NCBI GenBank assembly: GCA_949296525.1
Contig: CASFOP010000003.1
Location: 146,651-210,650, forward strand
DNA length: 64,000 bases
Direction of reading: 5' to 3'
DNA from: an uncultured bacterium
GTDB lineage: Bacteria; Elusimicrobiota; Elusimicrobia; Elusimicrobiales; Elusimicrobiaceae
Position 1 is the first letter of the stretch; every line of letters starts with the position of its first letter. Positions 37,526-46,350 of this stretch are shown in pieces. The notes beneath the pieces were generated by a model. It ran no database searches. It was not told the origin of the DNA and worked only from the letters and a program-made list of their open reading frames with translations. The position numbers and the translations under genes are program-made.

Positions 37526-38836
37526 TTAGTCTTGGCGGCCCAAAAGCGCGTTGGTTACTTTGTTGTTTTTACGGGCGGGTTGCTGCACGCTCTGCGCATC
37601 GGGTTTGACGTCTTCTTTAATCACCTCGTCAAATTCGCCGACATTTTGGGCAGTTACGGAGCTGGGAGCCGTCGGTTCTTCGTAGGACGGAATGCCGAAA
37701 TCTTTCATCTGCGGGCTGACTTTCATACCCGGGCGGATCTTCAGCAACCCTTCGGAAATGACGGTTTCCCCGCCTTCCAGCCCTTCGTTAACGATATACA
37801 TATTATCCTGCAACTGCACCGTTACGGGCTGGGCTTTGGTGGTGCCGTCTTCCTGCACGATATAGACCAGATCTCCGGTCGGAGTGCTCAGTACGGCAGA
37901 AGAAGGAATCAACACCGCGTCTTTATATGTGGCTCCCACCAGACGCACGCGTACAAACTGGCCCGGCATCAGCATACGCTGGTTTTTGGGGTTGGGAAAT
38001 TCGGCCTTAATAGCCAAAGACGAGGTTTGGGTGTCCTCGGTGCTGTCAAAGAAAATAATGGACCCTTTCTGCGGATATACGCGCCCGTCAGCGGTAATGG
38101 CTTCCACATACAGCGGCTGGTCGCCTTTTTCATCCAGCGTAATACTGCCGTCTAAAAAACCGCTGGCCATTTTGTAAAACTGCGCGCTGGGCATGGAAAA
38201 ATTCACCCACAGCGGATCAATCTGCACCATGGTGGTCAGCAGGCCGTTGCCCGCCGGGGAAACCAGGCTGCCCACGGACTGGGCTTCTTTGCCCGTAATG
38301 CCGGAAATAGGCGCCAGCACGCGGGTATATTCCAAATTGATTTTGGCTCCGTTTACGCCCGCCCGGGCCACTTTAACGGAGGCCTGCGCCGCTTCATAAG
38401 CAGACAAGGCATCATCGTAATCTTTCTGGCTGATGGCATTGTCGGCGCGCAGCTTTTTCATGCGCTCATAATCGCGGCGGGTGCGGTTTTCATTGCTTTG
38501 GGCCTGGGCCAGCGTCCCCTCAGCCTGCTGCAGGGCCACTTCGTATTCCTGCGGATCAATTTGGAAAAGCTGCGTCCCCTGTTTCACATATGACCCTTCA
38601 TCAAACAGGCGGGCTTTTAAAATGCCGCCCACCTGCGCGCGGACCTGAATTTCCAAAGAGCCCGCCACCTGTGCGGGATATTCAATATTCCAGGGCAAAT
38701 CGGTTTTCAGCACCTTGACGGCCGAAACGGGTATGGCCGCAGAAGACTGCTGTTGGGTTTTGTCGCCGCAGGCACTGAGAGCACCCAGGCAGGCCGCCAG
38801 CGCAAACACGGCGGCAACACGCATATATTTATTCAT
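37526..38836 (-). CDS. RND efflux periplasmic adaptor (AcrA-like)
   Basis: The membrane-fusion protein of the pump, about 436 aa. I favour ATG 38836 (MNKYMRVAAVF), with GGAG at suitable distance, over an ATG 6 nt upstream. Lipobox LSAC near residue 22. HlyD-type lipoyl halves QVRAQVGGILKARLFDEGSY and INLEYTRVLAPISGITGK flank a coiled coil (about 100-165). The beta-barrel has AEFPNPKNQRMLMPGQFVRV. First gene of the operon, with a 16-bp near-palindrome 43 nt upstream. Confidence 0.93.
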   Translation of the reverse strand: MNKYMRVAAVFALAACLGALSACGDKTQQQSSAAIPVSAVKVLKTDLPWNIEYPAQVAGSLEIQVRAQVGGILKARLFDEGSYVKQGTQLFQIDPQEYEVALQQAEGTLAQAQSNENRTRRDYERMKKLRADNAISQKDYDDALSAYEAAQASVKVARAGVNGAKINLEYTRVLAPISGITGKEAQSVGSLVSPAGNGLLTTMVQIDPLWVNFSMPSAQFYKMASGFLDGSITLDEKGDQPLYVEAITADGRVYPQKGSIIFFDSTEDTQTSSLAIKAEFPNPKNQRMLMPGQFVRVRLVGATYKDAVLIPSSAVLSTPTGDLVYIVQEDGTTKAQPVTVQLQDNMYIVNEGLEGGETVISEGLLKIRPGMKVSPQMKDFGIPSYEEPTAPSSVTAQNVGEFDEVIKEDVKPDAQSVQQPARKNNKVTNALLGRQD

Positions 38837-38878
38837 TCTCATTCTCCGCTTTTCCCTCTTACGACGGGAAAATTTATT

Positions 38879-38894
38879 TACCTACCGGTAAGTA
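38879..38894. promoter_or_regulatory. Candidate TetR-family operator of the efflux operon
   Basis: The 16-bp near-palindrome TACCTACC|GGTAAGTA has one mismatched pair. It sits 43 nt upstream of the adaptor start and overlaps a minus-strand TATACT (38891-38896) that could be its -10. AcrR/TetR-type repressors often use TTACCGGTAA-like sites. No regulator gene is in the window. Confidence 0.5.
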
Positions 38895-39025
38895 TATTTT
38901 ACCAAAAAACATTTTTTATATGCAACCGGTACATCTTTCTCTCTTTCATTGTATAAAATTTACGTATTTTGTCACGTTCCGGCAGGAGCTTTTTTGAATT
39001 AGAACTAAAATTGCTACAATAAGGC

Positions 39026-39643
39026 ATGAGTGAAAAAGAGAACATGCTGGCAGGACTGTTTTATAATTCTTTGGATCCCGAACTGGTAAAACTGCGCCAG
39101 GAAGCGCGCCGCACGCTGTGGCAGTACAACGCCACTGATCCGGCCGACGAAACCAAACGGCGAGAACTGGTGGAAAAGCTCTTCGGGCAGGCGGGCAAGA
39201 ACCTGGTCATTGAGCCGCCTTTTTATTGCGACTACGGCGGGCAAATCCATTTTGGAGACAATGTGTTCCTGAATTTCAACTGCACTATTTTGGATTGCGC
39301 GCGCGTGGATATAGGCGACGGCTGCCTGCTGGGCCCCAATGTACAGATTTATACCGCCACACATCCGCTGGACCCCAAAGCGCGCAAAGAAGGCAAAGAA
39401 TTCGCCGCCCCCATCAAAATAGGCAAAAATGTATGGATCGGCGGCGGGGCCATTATTCTGCCCGGGGTAACCATCGGCGACAATGCCGCCGTAGGCGCCG
39501 GGGCGGTGGTAACCAAGGACATACCGGCGCTGTCCGTAGCGGTGGGCAATCCGGCCAAGGTGCTGCGGCAGTTTTATGATTTTAAAAAGGACGCGCCCAA
39601 AGACGCGCCCGCTGCAGAGCCGACGGCAGAACCGGCTAATTAA
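39026..39643 (+). CDS. Sugar O-acetyltransferase (maltose/galactoside type)
   Basis: A 205-residue acetyl-CoA-dependent transferase of the left-handed beta-helix family. The N-terminal Mac domain has ML..LFYNSLDPELVKLR, then hexapeptide repeats from about residue 75 (VFLNFNCTILDCARVDIGDG, NVWIGGGAIILPGVTIGD). The catalytic His is in YTATHPLD. Acceptor sugar unknown. It is divergent from the efflux operon and 57 nt before the D-lactate dehydrogenase-like gene. Confidence 0.9.
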   Translation: MSEKENMLAGLFYNSLDPELVKLRQEARRTLWQYNATDPADETKRRELVEKLFGQAGKNLVIEPPFYCDYGGQIHFGDNVFLNFNCTILDCARVDIGDGCLLGPNVQIYTATHPLDPKARKEGKEFAAPIKIGKNVWIGGGAIILPGVTIGDNAAVGAGAVVTKDIPALSVAVGNPAKVLRQFYDFKKDAPKDAPAAEPTAEPAN

Positions 39644-39700
39644 TTTTTTGCGCCGCCTCCGTGCGGCGGATATTATATAAGGAAACATAAGGGGGAATAC

Positions 39701-40726
39701 ATGAAAACTATATTTTTTGACGTAGACAAAATTACCCGCGATTATCTGGAAAAACAGCAAATCTGCACGGGGGACACCGTGCTGCTGCCCGAAAGCATGG
39801 AAAATATTTCACAGCAGCAATATGAACAAATCAAAGACGCGGAAATTATTTCCGTCTTTGTGCATACCGCGCTGAAAATGAATAAAGAATCTTTGGACCG
39901 TTACCCCAAACTCAAACTCATTGCCACGCGTTCTACGGGGTTTGACCACATTGATTTAAATTATTGTAAAGAACGCGGTATAGAAGTGGTCAATGTCCCC
40001 AAATACGGAGAGGCTACCGTGGCGGAATTTACCTTCGGCACGCTGCTGGCGCTGGCGCGGCACATTATTCAGGCACGCACGGATATGAAAAACAATTTTG
40101 TGCGCATGAACGAATACATCGGCTTTGACCTCTACGGCCACACCATCGGCATTATCGGCACGGGGGCCATCGGCCGCCACGTGGCCAAACTGGCGCGCGG
40201 CTTCGGCATGGACGTGCTGGCCTATGACCTCTACCCCAATGAGGAGTTCCAGCGCATTTACAATATTCATTATGTCGGGCTGGACGAGCTGTACGCCAAA
40301 TCCGACGTAATTACCCTGCACGCACCGGCCACCAAAGAAAACTATCATCTGCTTAATGACGAAGCTTTCAAAAAAATGAAAGACGGCGTCATTATTTTAA
40401 ACACTGCACGCGGCAGCCTGGTGGACCCCGAAGCCCTTTACCGCGCGCTGACCCACGGCAAAGTGAAAGGGGCCGCGTTGGACGTGCTGGAAAACGAAGA
40501 TTTTATTATTCATGACGATATTATTTTAAAATCGCAGGACATTCCCATAGACTACGCCATGAATACCATTATCAACGCACGTTTAATGCAAATGAAAAAC
40601 GTACTGATTACGCCGCACATTGCATTTAACTCCGTGGATGCGGTGCACCGCATTTTGCACACCACGCTGGAAAACATTAACCATTTCTGCAGCGGGCAGG
40701 TGCAAAACTCCGTGCTGAAAAAATAA
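39701..40726 (+). CDS. D-lactate dehydrogenase-like 2-hydroxyacid dehydrogenase
   Basis: A 341-residue NAD-dependent D-2-hydroxyacid dehydrogenase. Rossmann motif GIIGTGAIGRHVAKLARGFG (about 148-167) with Asp in LAYDLYP for NAD preference. Catalytic Arg in NTARGSLVDPEA, Glu in LENEDF, His in TPHIAFNSVDAVH. Similarity along the whole length favours D-lactate dehydrogenase, which would reoxidise NADH in fermentation; other 2-hydroxyacids are possible. cysK follows after 9 nt. Confidence 0.85.
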   Translation: MKTIFFDVDKITRDYLEKQQICTGDTVLLPESMENISQQQYEQIKDAEIISVFVHTALKMNKESLDRYPKLKLIATRSTGFDHIDLNYCKERGIEVVNVPKYGEATVAEFTFGTLLALARHIIQARTDMKNNFVRMNEYIGFDLYGHTIGIIGTGAIGRHVAKLARGFGMDVLAYDLYPNEEFQRIYNIHYVGLDELYAKSDVITLHAPATKENYHLLNDEAFKKMKDGVIILNTARGSLVDPEALYRALTHGKVKGAALDVLENEDFIIHDDIILKSQDIPIDYAMNTIINARLMQMKNVLITPHIAFNSVDAVHRILHTTLENINHFCSGQVQNSVLKK

Positions 40727-40735
40727 GGAGGTTTT

Positions 40736-41653
40736 ATGCAATATGCCGCCGATTTAACCCAGCTGATAGGCCATACGCCGCTGGTGCGCATTAATAAATT
40801 AAATGCAGGGCCGGGCACTCTGTACGCCAAGCTGGAAATGTTTAATCCATACAGCGTCAAAGACCGCCCTGCGCTGGCCATGCTGCAAGCCGCCGAAAAA
40901 AGCGGCCTGCTGCATAAAGGCGACACCATTGTGGAGCCAACCAGCGGCAACACGGGCATTGCGCTGGCTTTCCTCTGCGCGGTCAAGGGGTATCACATGA
41001 TCTTGGTCATGCCGGAAAACATGAGCCCCGAGCGTGTCAAACTCGTGCGCGCGCTGGGAGCGCGGGTGGAACTGACGCCTGCGGTGCAGGGCATGAAAGG
41101 GGCCATAGCCAAAGCGCAGGAACTGTTAAAACAAATCCCCAACGCCTATTCGCCCAATCAGTTTGACAACCCTAATAATCCCGCCGCGCACGCCCAAACG
41201 GGCCGCGAAATAGACGAAGCGCTGGACGGCAAAGCGGATATTTTTGTGGCCGGCGTGGGTACGGGCGGCACGATTACGGGCGTAGGACGGTATTTAAAAA
41301 AGAAAAACCCCAACACCCAAATCATCGCCGTGGAGCCGGCAGATTCGGCCGTTTTGGAAGGCAAACCCGCGGGCGCGCATAAAATACAAGGCATCGGCGC
41401 GGGTTTTGTACCGGCTATTTTAGACCGCAGCGTCATAGACGAAATCATCCCCGTCACCAACGAACAAGCCGCGGACACGGCCCGCCGCCTGGCCAAAGAA
41501 GAAGGCATTTTGTCCGGTATCAGCTCCGGCGCGGCCATGTATGCGGCCTTGCAGGCGGCACATCGCCCCGAAAATGCGGGAAAAAATATCGTGGTATTGC
41601 TGCCGGACACGGGAGAGCGGTATTTGAGCACATGGGTATTTGACGAAAATTAA
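40736..41653 (+). CDS. cysK: Cysteine synthase A
   Basis: O-acetylserine sulfhydrylase, which makes cysteine from O-acetylserine and sulfide with PLP. 305 aa. PLP lysine in [14 protein letters not shown] (about residue 42), substrate loop [12 protein letters not shown], phosphate-binding [13 protein letters not shown], and C-terminal [13 protein letters not shown]. It has an AGGAGG ribosome-binding site and follows the dehydrogenase closely. It converges on pilin pair D. Confidence 0.95.
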   Translation: MQYAADLTQLIGHTPLVRINKLNAGPGTLYAKLEMFNPYSVKDRPALAMLQAAEKSGLLHKGDTIVEPTSGNTGIALAFLCAVKGYHMILVMPENMSPERVKLVRALGARVELTPAVQGMKGAIAKAQELLKQIPNAYSPNQFDNPNNPAAHAQTGREIDEALDGKADIFVAGVGTGGTITGVGRYLKKKNPNTQIIAVEPADSAVLEGKPAGAHKIQGIGAGFVPAILDRSVIDEIIPVTNEQAADTARRLAKEEGILSGISSGAAMYAALQAAHRPENAGKNIVVLLPDTGERYLSTWVFDEN

Positions 41654-41697
41654 CCAGATATTCTTCTCAAACCGCAGATAAAACACCGGCAGGAAAA

Positions 41698-42213
41698 CTA
41701 ATTTAGAATATAGGTGTTTGTCCCGGGGCCGTACCAGCCGCTTCCGGCCAGGGTTCCCTGGCTTTTGCACACACGTTCCCAGGCATTGCCTTGCGGGACA
41801 GTACAATAAATAGCATCATCGCGGGTATCAAACCAAAAATAATAGGTCAGGGCGTTATCCTCGGTACTGACTTCCACCTTCCGTTCGCCGGAGCGCAGGA
41901 TATCAATGTACCGCCCCTGTTGCACGCGCTTTCCTTTTCGCAAGGCCGTTTGGGGAGATGAGGCATCTATCACAAACCCCGCAGGGAGTGTAATAGACAG
42001 GGAAGATATATCCGTGGCATAGTTTCCGTTTTCCAGGTAATATATTTTTTGTGCATCCCGGAGTTTTCCCCCTAAAAGCAGCATTTCCGCAGCCCTGCTT
42101 TTTAAAACGGCGGTTTGGTATTGCGGCACGGCAATAGCAGTCAATATACCGACAATTAAAACAACGACTAACAGCTCTATTAGGGTAAATGCGGCGCTTT
42201 TTTCACTTTTCAT
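41698..42213 (-). CDS. PilE-like prepilin P6 (short leader)
   Basis: Pilin-like protein of 171 aa. The leader is MKSEKSAA with Ala before the cleavage site (as in P3), then FTLIELLVVVLIVGILTAIA with Glu5. Motif AQKIYYLENGNYATD. C-terminal signature DAIYCTVPQGNAWERVCKSQ, ending YILN. There is no Shine-Dalgarno and the ATG is 6 nt past the -10-like element, suggesting a leaderless mRNA. Downstream gene of pair D, 111 nt after P7. Confidence 0.88.
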   Translation of the reverse strand: MKSEKSAAFTLIELLVVVLIVGILTAIAVPQYQTAVLKSRAAEMLLLGGKLRDAQKIYYLENGNYATDISSLSITLPAGFVIDASSPQTALRKGKRVQQGRYIDILRSGERKVEVSTEDNALTYYFWFDTRDDAIYCTVPQGNAWERVCKSQGTLAGSGWYGPGTNTYILN

Positions 42214-42219
42214 GCAAAA

Positions 42220-42247
42220 AGTGTATCAAAAAAAAAAAACGGCGCAA
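42220..42247 (-). promoter_or_regulatory. P6 promoter with T12 tract
   Basis: TTGCGC (42242-42247), CG, twelve T (42228-42239), GA, TACACT (42220-42225): spacing 16 nt, with the ATG 6 nt after the -10-like element. Confidence 0.55.
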
Positions 42248-42324
42248 GGGCCGTCGGATAAACAGCAAAAAATACGGCGAAAAAACCGGTATTGGCCATT
42301 CCCTATAATGTGCGACCTGGTCCG

Positions 42325-42933
42325 CTAAGGCAAATCATAAGCCTGGTTATTATTGGAAGTCCCGGCCAGTTTCCCGCCCAAAGACAAACAAACCTGATTG
42401 GCCAGGGACGAGCTGACAGCCGCCAGGCAACGGCGCTTACCGGTACGGGGATTATCTGAATAAATCAGAACATTATCTAAATTGCAATATGCCGTGGCAA
42501 CGGGGGTCCCATCCGCACTTTCTTCATCGCTCAGCCAACAGCTGTAATCATCTATCATACACCGGCGGCCGTCGCTTAAAATACTATCGCACCCCATATC
42601 TACATCCAAAGTTTCAAAATCCGTGGCATATACTCCGTTAGCCATATAATAACGCTGGCTGGCCTGTTTCATGGCTGTTACCGTTATCATCATTTGTGTA
42701 ACGCGGGATTTCATCACCGCCGCCTGATATTGCGGCAAAGCCACCGCCGCCAGGATGCCAATAATCAGCACCACCACCAAAAGCTCAATCAGCGTAAAGC
42801 CGGCACGTTTGCAAGAAAAAGGATAAGATTCTAAACAACGACTCTTCAGAATGACATTGTGTATAAAGCCGCCTAAAACGCTTTTAGCGAAGCTTTTCCC
42901 CGAGGGGGTCATTTTTTGATAAATTTTGCCCAT
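42325..42933 (-). CDS. PilE-like prepilin P7 (long leader, inverted-repeat start)
   Basis: Pilin-like protein of 202 aa from ATG 42933 in inverted repeat 4. The 45-residue leader (MGKIYQKMTPSGKSFAKSVL...KRAG) contains an in-frame dispersed palindrome coding for NVILKSRCLES. Then FTLIELLVVVLIIGILAAVA with Glu5, ASQRYYMANGVYATDFETLD, and the C-terminal signature GKRRCLAAVSSSLANQVCLS, ending YDLP. Upstream gene of pair D, divergent from the secreted protein at 43042. Confidence 0.87.
   Translation of the reverse strand: MGKIYQKMTPSGKSFAKSVLGGFIHNVILKSRCLESYPFSCKRAGFTLIELLVVVLIIGILAAVALPQYQAAVMKSRVTQMMITVTAMKQASQRYYMANGVYATDFETLDVDMGCDSILSDGRRCMIDDYSCWLSDEESADGTPVATAYCNLDNVLIYSDNPRTGKRRCLAAVSSSLANQVCLSLGGKLAGTSNNNQAYDLP
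42826..42855 (-). repeat. GTCATTCTGAA-type palindrome inserted in the P7 leader coding region
   Basis: On the minus strand GTCATTCTGAA, a 9-nt centre and TTTAGAATCT form a copy of the dispersed palindrome seen at 8116 and 14819. It lies within the P7 reading frame without breaking it. Confidence 0.6.
42873..42887. repeat. Second small hairpin of the long-leader module (P7 copy)
   Basis: CTAAAA and TTTTAG arms around CGC. Variants are at the same leader position in P2, P4, P5 and P9; P7 has the best-matched arms. Confidence 0.6.
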
Positions 42934-42953
42934 ACGCAAAATTTATCAAAAAA
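42912..42953 (-). repeat. Pilin start-site inverted repeat 4 (17-8-17) with T12 promoter, P7
   Basis: Perfect 17-nt arms; spacer CGTATGGG holds the P7 ATG (42931-42933). T12 at 42948-42959, TTGCAT at 42962-42967, spacing 16 nt, preceded by TTTTAAAAGGG. Confidence 0.85.
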
Positions 42954-43041
42954 AAAAAACAATGCAAGCCCTTTTAAAAACGCCTGCCGAACCTCAAACT
43001 TCTTTGCCCGTTTCATCCCGGAAAATGCTAGACTGATTATT

Positions 43042-43830
43042 ATGAAGACATTTCTGTTGGCGGCGCTTCTGCTTTTGCCGGCGGTGGCGCAAACCTGGGC
43101 ACAGGACGAAATTATTATAGAAATGACGGGCGATGCTTCCGCCGCGCCCGCCGCCACCACCATGTGGGACTACAGCGCCGTACAGCTCACCCGCCGTCTG
43201 CGCGGCAAAACACGGGAACAGGTGTTATATGACGCACCTGTCGTGTCGGACAAAGACCGTATCGTGCGCGGCGCCGGCAAAGAATATGCCTTGGTAGAGT
43301 ATTACAGCGGGAGAGATTTCCGCAAATTCCTTTTTAAAGCAGAAAGCCCGCAAACCTTCGTGGCGGCCGCGGCCAATGCCGCCGACGTATTGGCCGTAAA
43401 TAAAAAATACGGGGTGAACATTGGGCTGCCCCGCAGGGCGTTTGAAGATTTTTACGGGGAACAGATTTCCGCAGAGGGGACGGATATCCTGCCGGAAGGT
43501 ACCCTGCTTTACAAACTGCTTTACCGGGACATAAACACCCCCACCCCTTTCAACCGCTGGTTCCTGTTTGAAAAGGACGACCTGACACGCACTTTTGAAA
43601 CAGAGGCGGACAAAAACGCTTATTTGGACACATTAAAAAAGCAGAACGAAGAATCCGCCGAAGCGCAGCGCCAGGCACAGGAAGCAGCCGCCGCACGTAC
43701 CCAGAAACAAAACCGTACCGTGCGCAAAGCGCTCATTTCCGGGGGGACGGCCTGGGACCAGGCCAACCTGCCGCGCGTGGTCAACCCCCGCCTTATCCCC
43801 ACCCCCACGCTGAAAGACTCATCGGACTGA
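43042..43830 (+). CDS. Exported protein of unknown function
   Basis: A 262-residue protein. The signal peptide (MKTFLLAALLLLPAVAQTWA) would be cut before QDE. No domain is recognised. The mature part is mixed alpha/beta and charged up to about 190 (GAGKEYALVEYYSGRDFRKF, FNRWFLFEKDDLTRTF). Then comes a Gln/Ala-rich helix (EESAEAQRQAQEAAAARTQK) and a Pro-rich end (VVNPRLIPTPTLK). It is probably periplasmic. It is divergent from pilin P7 with about 108 nt between starts, so expression of the two could be linked. Confidence 0.75.
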   Translation: MKTFLLAALLLLPAVAQTWAQDEIIIEMTGDASAAPAATTMWDYSAVQLTRRLRGKTREQVLYDAPVVSDKDRIVRGAGKEYALVEYYSGRDFRKFLFKAESPQTFVAAAANAADVLAVNKKYGVNIGLPRRAFEDFYGEQISAEGTDILPEGTLLYKLLYRDINTPTPFNRWFLFEKDDLTRTFETEADKNAYLDTLKKQNEESAEAQRQAQEAAAARTQKQNRTVRKALISGGTAWDQANLPRVVNPRLIPTPTLKDSSD

Positions 43831-43898
43831 TGTTTCTAACCCCAAAAAACCGGGCACGATTTTCTATAATTAATCTAAAGTAAAGAAAAGGGGGCGGT

Positions 43899-45332
43899 AT
43901 GGACTGGTTTTCTTCACTGACTATAGCCGGGGTTCTGTGGCTGGCCTTGCAAGGCGTGGTCACCGTACACATTATTTTACATAAAGACGATGTCCCCAGC
44001 GCCATCGGCTGGACGGGGCTGGTATGGCTGGCCCCCGTAATCGGCAGCATTGCCTACATTATCCTGGGCATTAACCGCGTACGGCGCAAAGCGCTGCGCC
44101 TGCACAACGGCGGGGCGGATATTTTTACGCTGACGGGCAAGACCGCCGAAGAAATAGAAAAAGAAGTTCCCCCCTCTTTTCTGCAATTACTGCGTTTGGG
44201 ATATAAAGTGCACCCACAGCATTTGGCGCTGGGCAATTCCGTTCGGCCGCTGATTAACGGGGACGAAGCCTATCCGCTGATGTGCGCCGCCATCGCGGGT
44301 GCCCAAAAACAGGTGCTCATCGCCAGTTACATTTTTAATAATGACAAAACGGGCAAAACATTTCTCCCCGCCCTGAAACAGGCCGTAAAAAACGGGGCGG
44401 ACGTACGCATGCTTATTGACGGCGTGGGGCTCAATTACAGCCGGCCCAACATTGCTGCGGCCGTCAAAAAAATCAAAGGGGTAAAATTTTCCGTCTTCCT
44501 GCCCAGCAAAAGCCCGGTCAACCTCCCGTTTGTCAATTTGCGCAACCATCGCAAAATCATGATTATTGACGGGGAAACGGCCTTCTTCGGCGGGATGAAT
44601 GTGGCCGAGGGCAATTTGGTTGCCCAAAACCCCAAAGAACCCATACAGGACGTTACGTTTGAAGTCAAAGGCCCCGTGATCAACCAAATGATACGCCTGT
44701 TTGAAGAGGACTGGATTTTCTCCGGAAAAAAGCCCTTTATGCCCGCTTCCGCCCGCAATTCCAAAGGCGCCCCCATGCCCGGGCAGACCCCCGCACGCAT
44801 TATACCCGACGGCCCGGACGGCGATTACGGCAAAATAGAACGCCTGTGTCTGGGCGCGCTGGCCTGCGCACAAAAAACGGCCAGCATCGTGACCCCGTAT
44901 TTCCTGCCGGAAAATGATATGCTCTCCGCCCTGGAAACGGCCGCCATGCGCGGGGTGGACATGGAAATTATCCTGCCGCAGAAAAGCAATATTTTCGGCA
45001 TGGACTGGGCCATGCAGGCCAATTTCCGCCGGCTGCTGTCCAAAGGTGTTAAAATTTACCGCGCCGCCCCCCCGTTCGACCACAGCAAACTGTTTTTAGT
45101 GGATGATGTGTGGCTGTTTGCCGGCTCGGCAAACTGGGACGTGCGCAGTTTCAAACTCAATTTTGAAAGCAATATGGAATGTTTTGACCCCGTTTTGGCC
45201 AAACAGGTGCGCCAAGTCATCGAACACAAAAAGCAAAAGTCCGTGCGCGTGCCGTATGAAAAACACCTGCACCCGCCGCTTTTGCGCACGCTGCGCGACA
45301 ATGCCTTTAGGCTGCTGACGCCGTATTATTAA
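43899..45332 (+). CDS. cls: Cardiolipin synthase (PLD family)
   Basis: Cls joins phosphatidylglycerol units into cardiolipin at the inner membrane. 477 aa, usual length. Two N-terminal membrane segments (about 5-28 and 38-60, PLDc_N). Two HKD motifs: HRKIMIIDGETAFFGGMN (about residue 225) and HSKLFLVDDVWLFAGSANWD (about residue 395), both complete. The EEP-family gene follows after 2 nt. Confidence 0.93.
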   Translation: MDWFSSLTIAGVLWLALQGVVTVHIILHKDDVPSAIGWTGLVWLAPVIGSIAYIILGINRVRRKALRLHNGGADIFTLTGKTAEEIEKEVPPSFLQLLRLGYKVHPQHLALGNSVRPLINGDEAYPLMCAAIAGAQKQVLIASYIFNNDKTGKTFLPALKQAVKNGADVRMLIDGVGLNYSRPNIAAAVKKIKGVKFSVFLPSKSPVNLPFVNLRNHRKIMIIDGETAFFGGMNVAEGNLVAQNPKEPIQDVTFEVKGPVINQMIRLFEEDWIFSGKKPFMPASARNSKGAPMPGQTPARIIPDGPDGDYGKIERLCLGALACAQKTASIVTPYFLPENDMLSALETAAMRGVDMEIILPQKSNIFGMDWAMQANFRRLLSKGVKIYRAAPPFDHSKLFLVDDVWLFAGSANWDVRSFKLNFESNMECFDPVLAKQVRQVIEHKKQKSVRVPYEKHLHPPLLRTLRDNAFRLLTPYY

Positions 45333-45334
45333 TT

Positions 45335-46075
45335 ATGAAAAACCCGCTCCTGCCCGACACCCCGCTTATTAACACCGGTCCCGCCCCTTCCCTGGCGTGC
45401 CTTCCGCGCACATTCCGCCTGAGTGTGTGGAACTGGCATAAATGTAAACACGAAGACTGGAAGCGGGATTTTTTGGCCCTGTGCGCGCGCAGCGATTTGT
45501 TCCTGGCGCAGGAGGCGCGCCTGGGCTCCGCCTGTGCCGAAGCCGTCGGCCAAAGCGGACTGAACTGGAATGCCGCCATCAGTTTTTTGTCTCCGCGCGC
45601 CAAAATTCCCACCGGCATTGCCGCCGGCTGCCGTGCCCCGGCCACGGATATTTTATTTAACGCCAGCGTGTGCGAACCTTTGCTGCATATACCCAAAATG
45701 ACCATGCGCCTGATTTATCCGCTGGCTGGCACGCGCCTGCTGGTTATCAACCTGCATGCCATCAATTTTACGGGCATAGGCCCTTTTAAACGTACCCTGC
45801 AAAACGCGGCCGACCTGTTGGCCCGCTTTGACGGCCCCGTGATTGTGGCGGGGGATTTTAACGTATGGAGCCAAAAACGCCATCATGAGCTGCTTCTGAC
45901 GGCGCAAAAGCTGGGCCTGCAGGAAATTACCTTCACCCCCGACCTGCGCACGCGCTACTTCCGCCGGACCGTGGATTATATTTTTGTGCGCGGGCTGGAA
46001 GTAGCAGAATCCTCGGTGCCGGAAATGGACTCTTCCGACCACCGCCCGCTTACCGCCGTACTGCGCCTGCCCTGA
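45335..46075 (+). CDS. Endonuclease/exonuclease/phosphatase (EEP) family protein
   Basis: A 246-residue metal-dependent phosphodiesterase of the DNase I-like fold. Key stretches: LSVWNWHKCKHEDWKRDF (N-terminal Asn), LAQEARLG (metal Glu), VAGDFNVWSQKRH (Asp/Asn) and SSDHRPLTAVL (catalytic Asp-His). No signal peptide is clear. Coupling to cls suggests a membrane-linked or lipid-related substrate, as for other cls-adjacent EEP proteins; nucleic acid is also possible. Confidence 0.85.
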   Translation: MKNPLLPDTPLINTGPAPSLACLPRTFRLSVWNWHKCKHEDWKRDFLALCARSDLFLAQEARLGSACAEAVGQSGLNWNAAISFLSPRAKIPTGIAAGCRAPATDILFNASVCEPLLHIPKMTMRLIYPLAGTRLLVINLHAINFTGIGPFKRTLQNAADLLARFDGPVIVAGDFNVWSQKRHHELLLTAQKLGLQEITFTPDLRTRYFRRTVDYIFVRGLEVAESSVPEMDSSDHRPLTAVLRLP

Positions 46076-46084
46076 CCGGCGGAC

Positions 46085-46320
46085 AAACCGCCCAAATTTG
46101 TGAAATGGTTGGCCCACACTAGGCCATACAACTGAAAAAGCCGTTTACAAGTGCCGTGCAGAGTAACTGAAAAATACGCGTCAGTGGCCCTGATTTTTCA
46201 ATGCGCCGTAAGTTGCCCCGCAGAATAATGGCAGTTATTTAAGGGGCAAGTCGGCGCGAAGAGGGCCAAATTTGGAAAATGGTTGGCCCACACCAGACCT
46301 TACAACTGAAAAAGCCGTTA
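46085..46320. repeat. Dispersed copy of the structured repeat, upstream of the hydrogenase
   Basis: Carries the AGCCGTTTACAAGTGCCGT and AACTGAAAAA blocks of the 19.6-kb repeat and one full hairpin: GCGCCG/CGGCGC (46203/46252), TTGCCCC/GGGGCAA (46213/46243), inner AATAA/TTATT around TGGCAG-type sequence. A second partial unit runs to 46320, 30 nt before the hydrogenase start. Confidence 0.75.
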
Positions 46321-46350
46321 TATTATCCAATATGGTAAAATGTAATTAAT

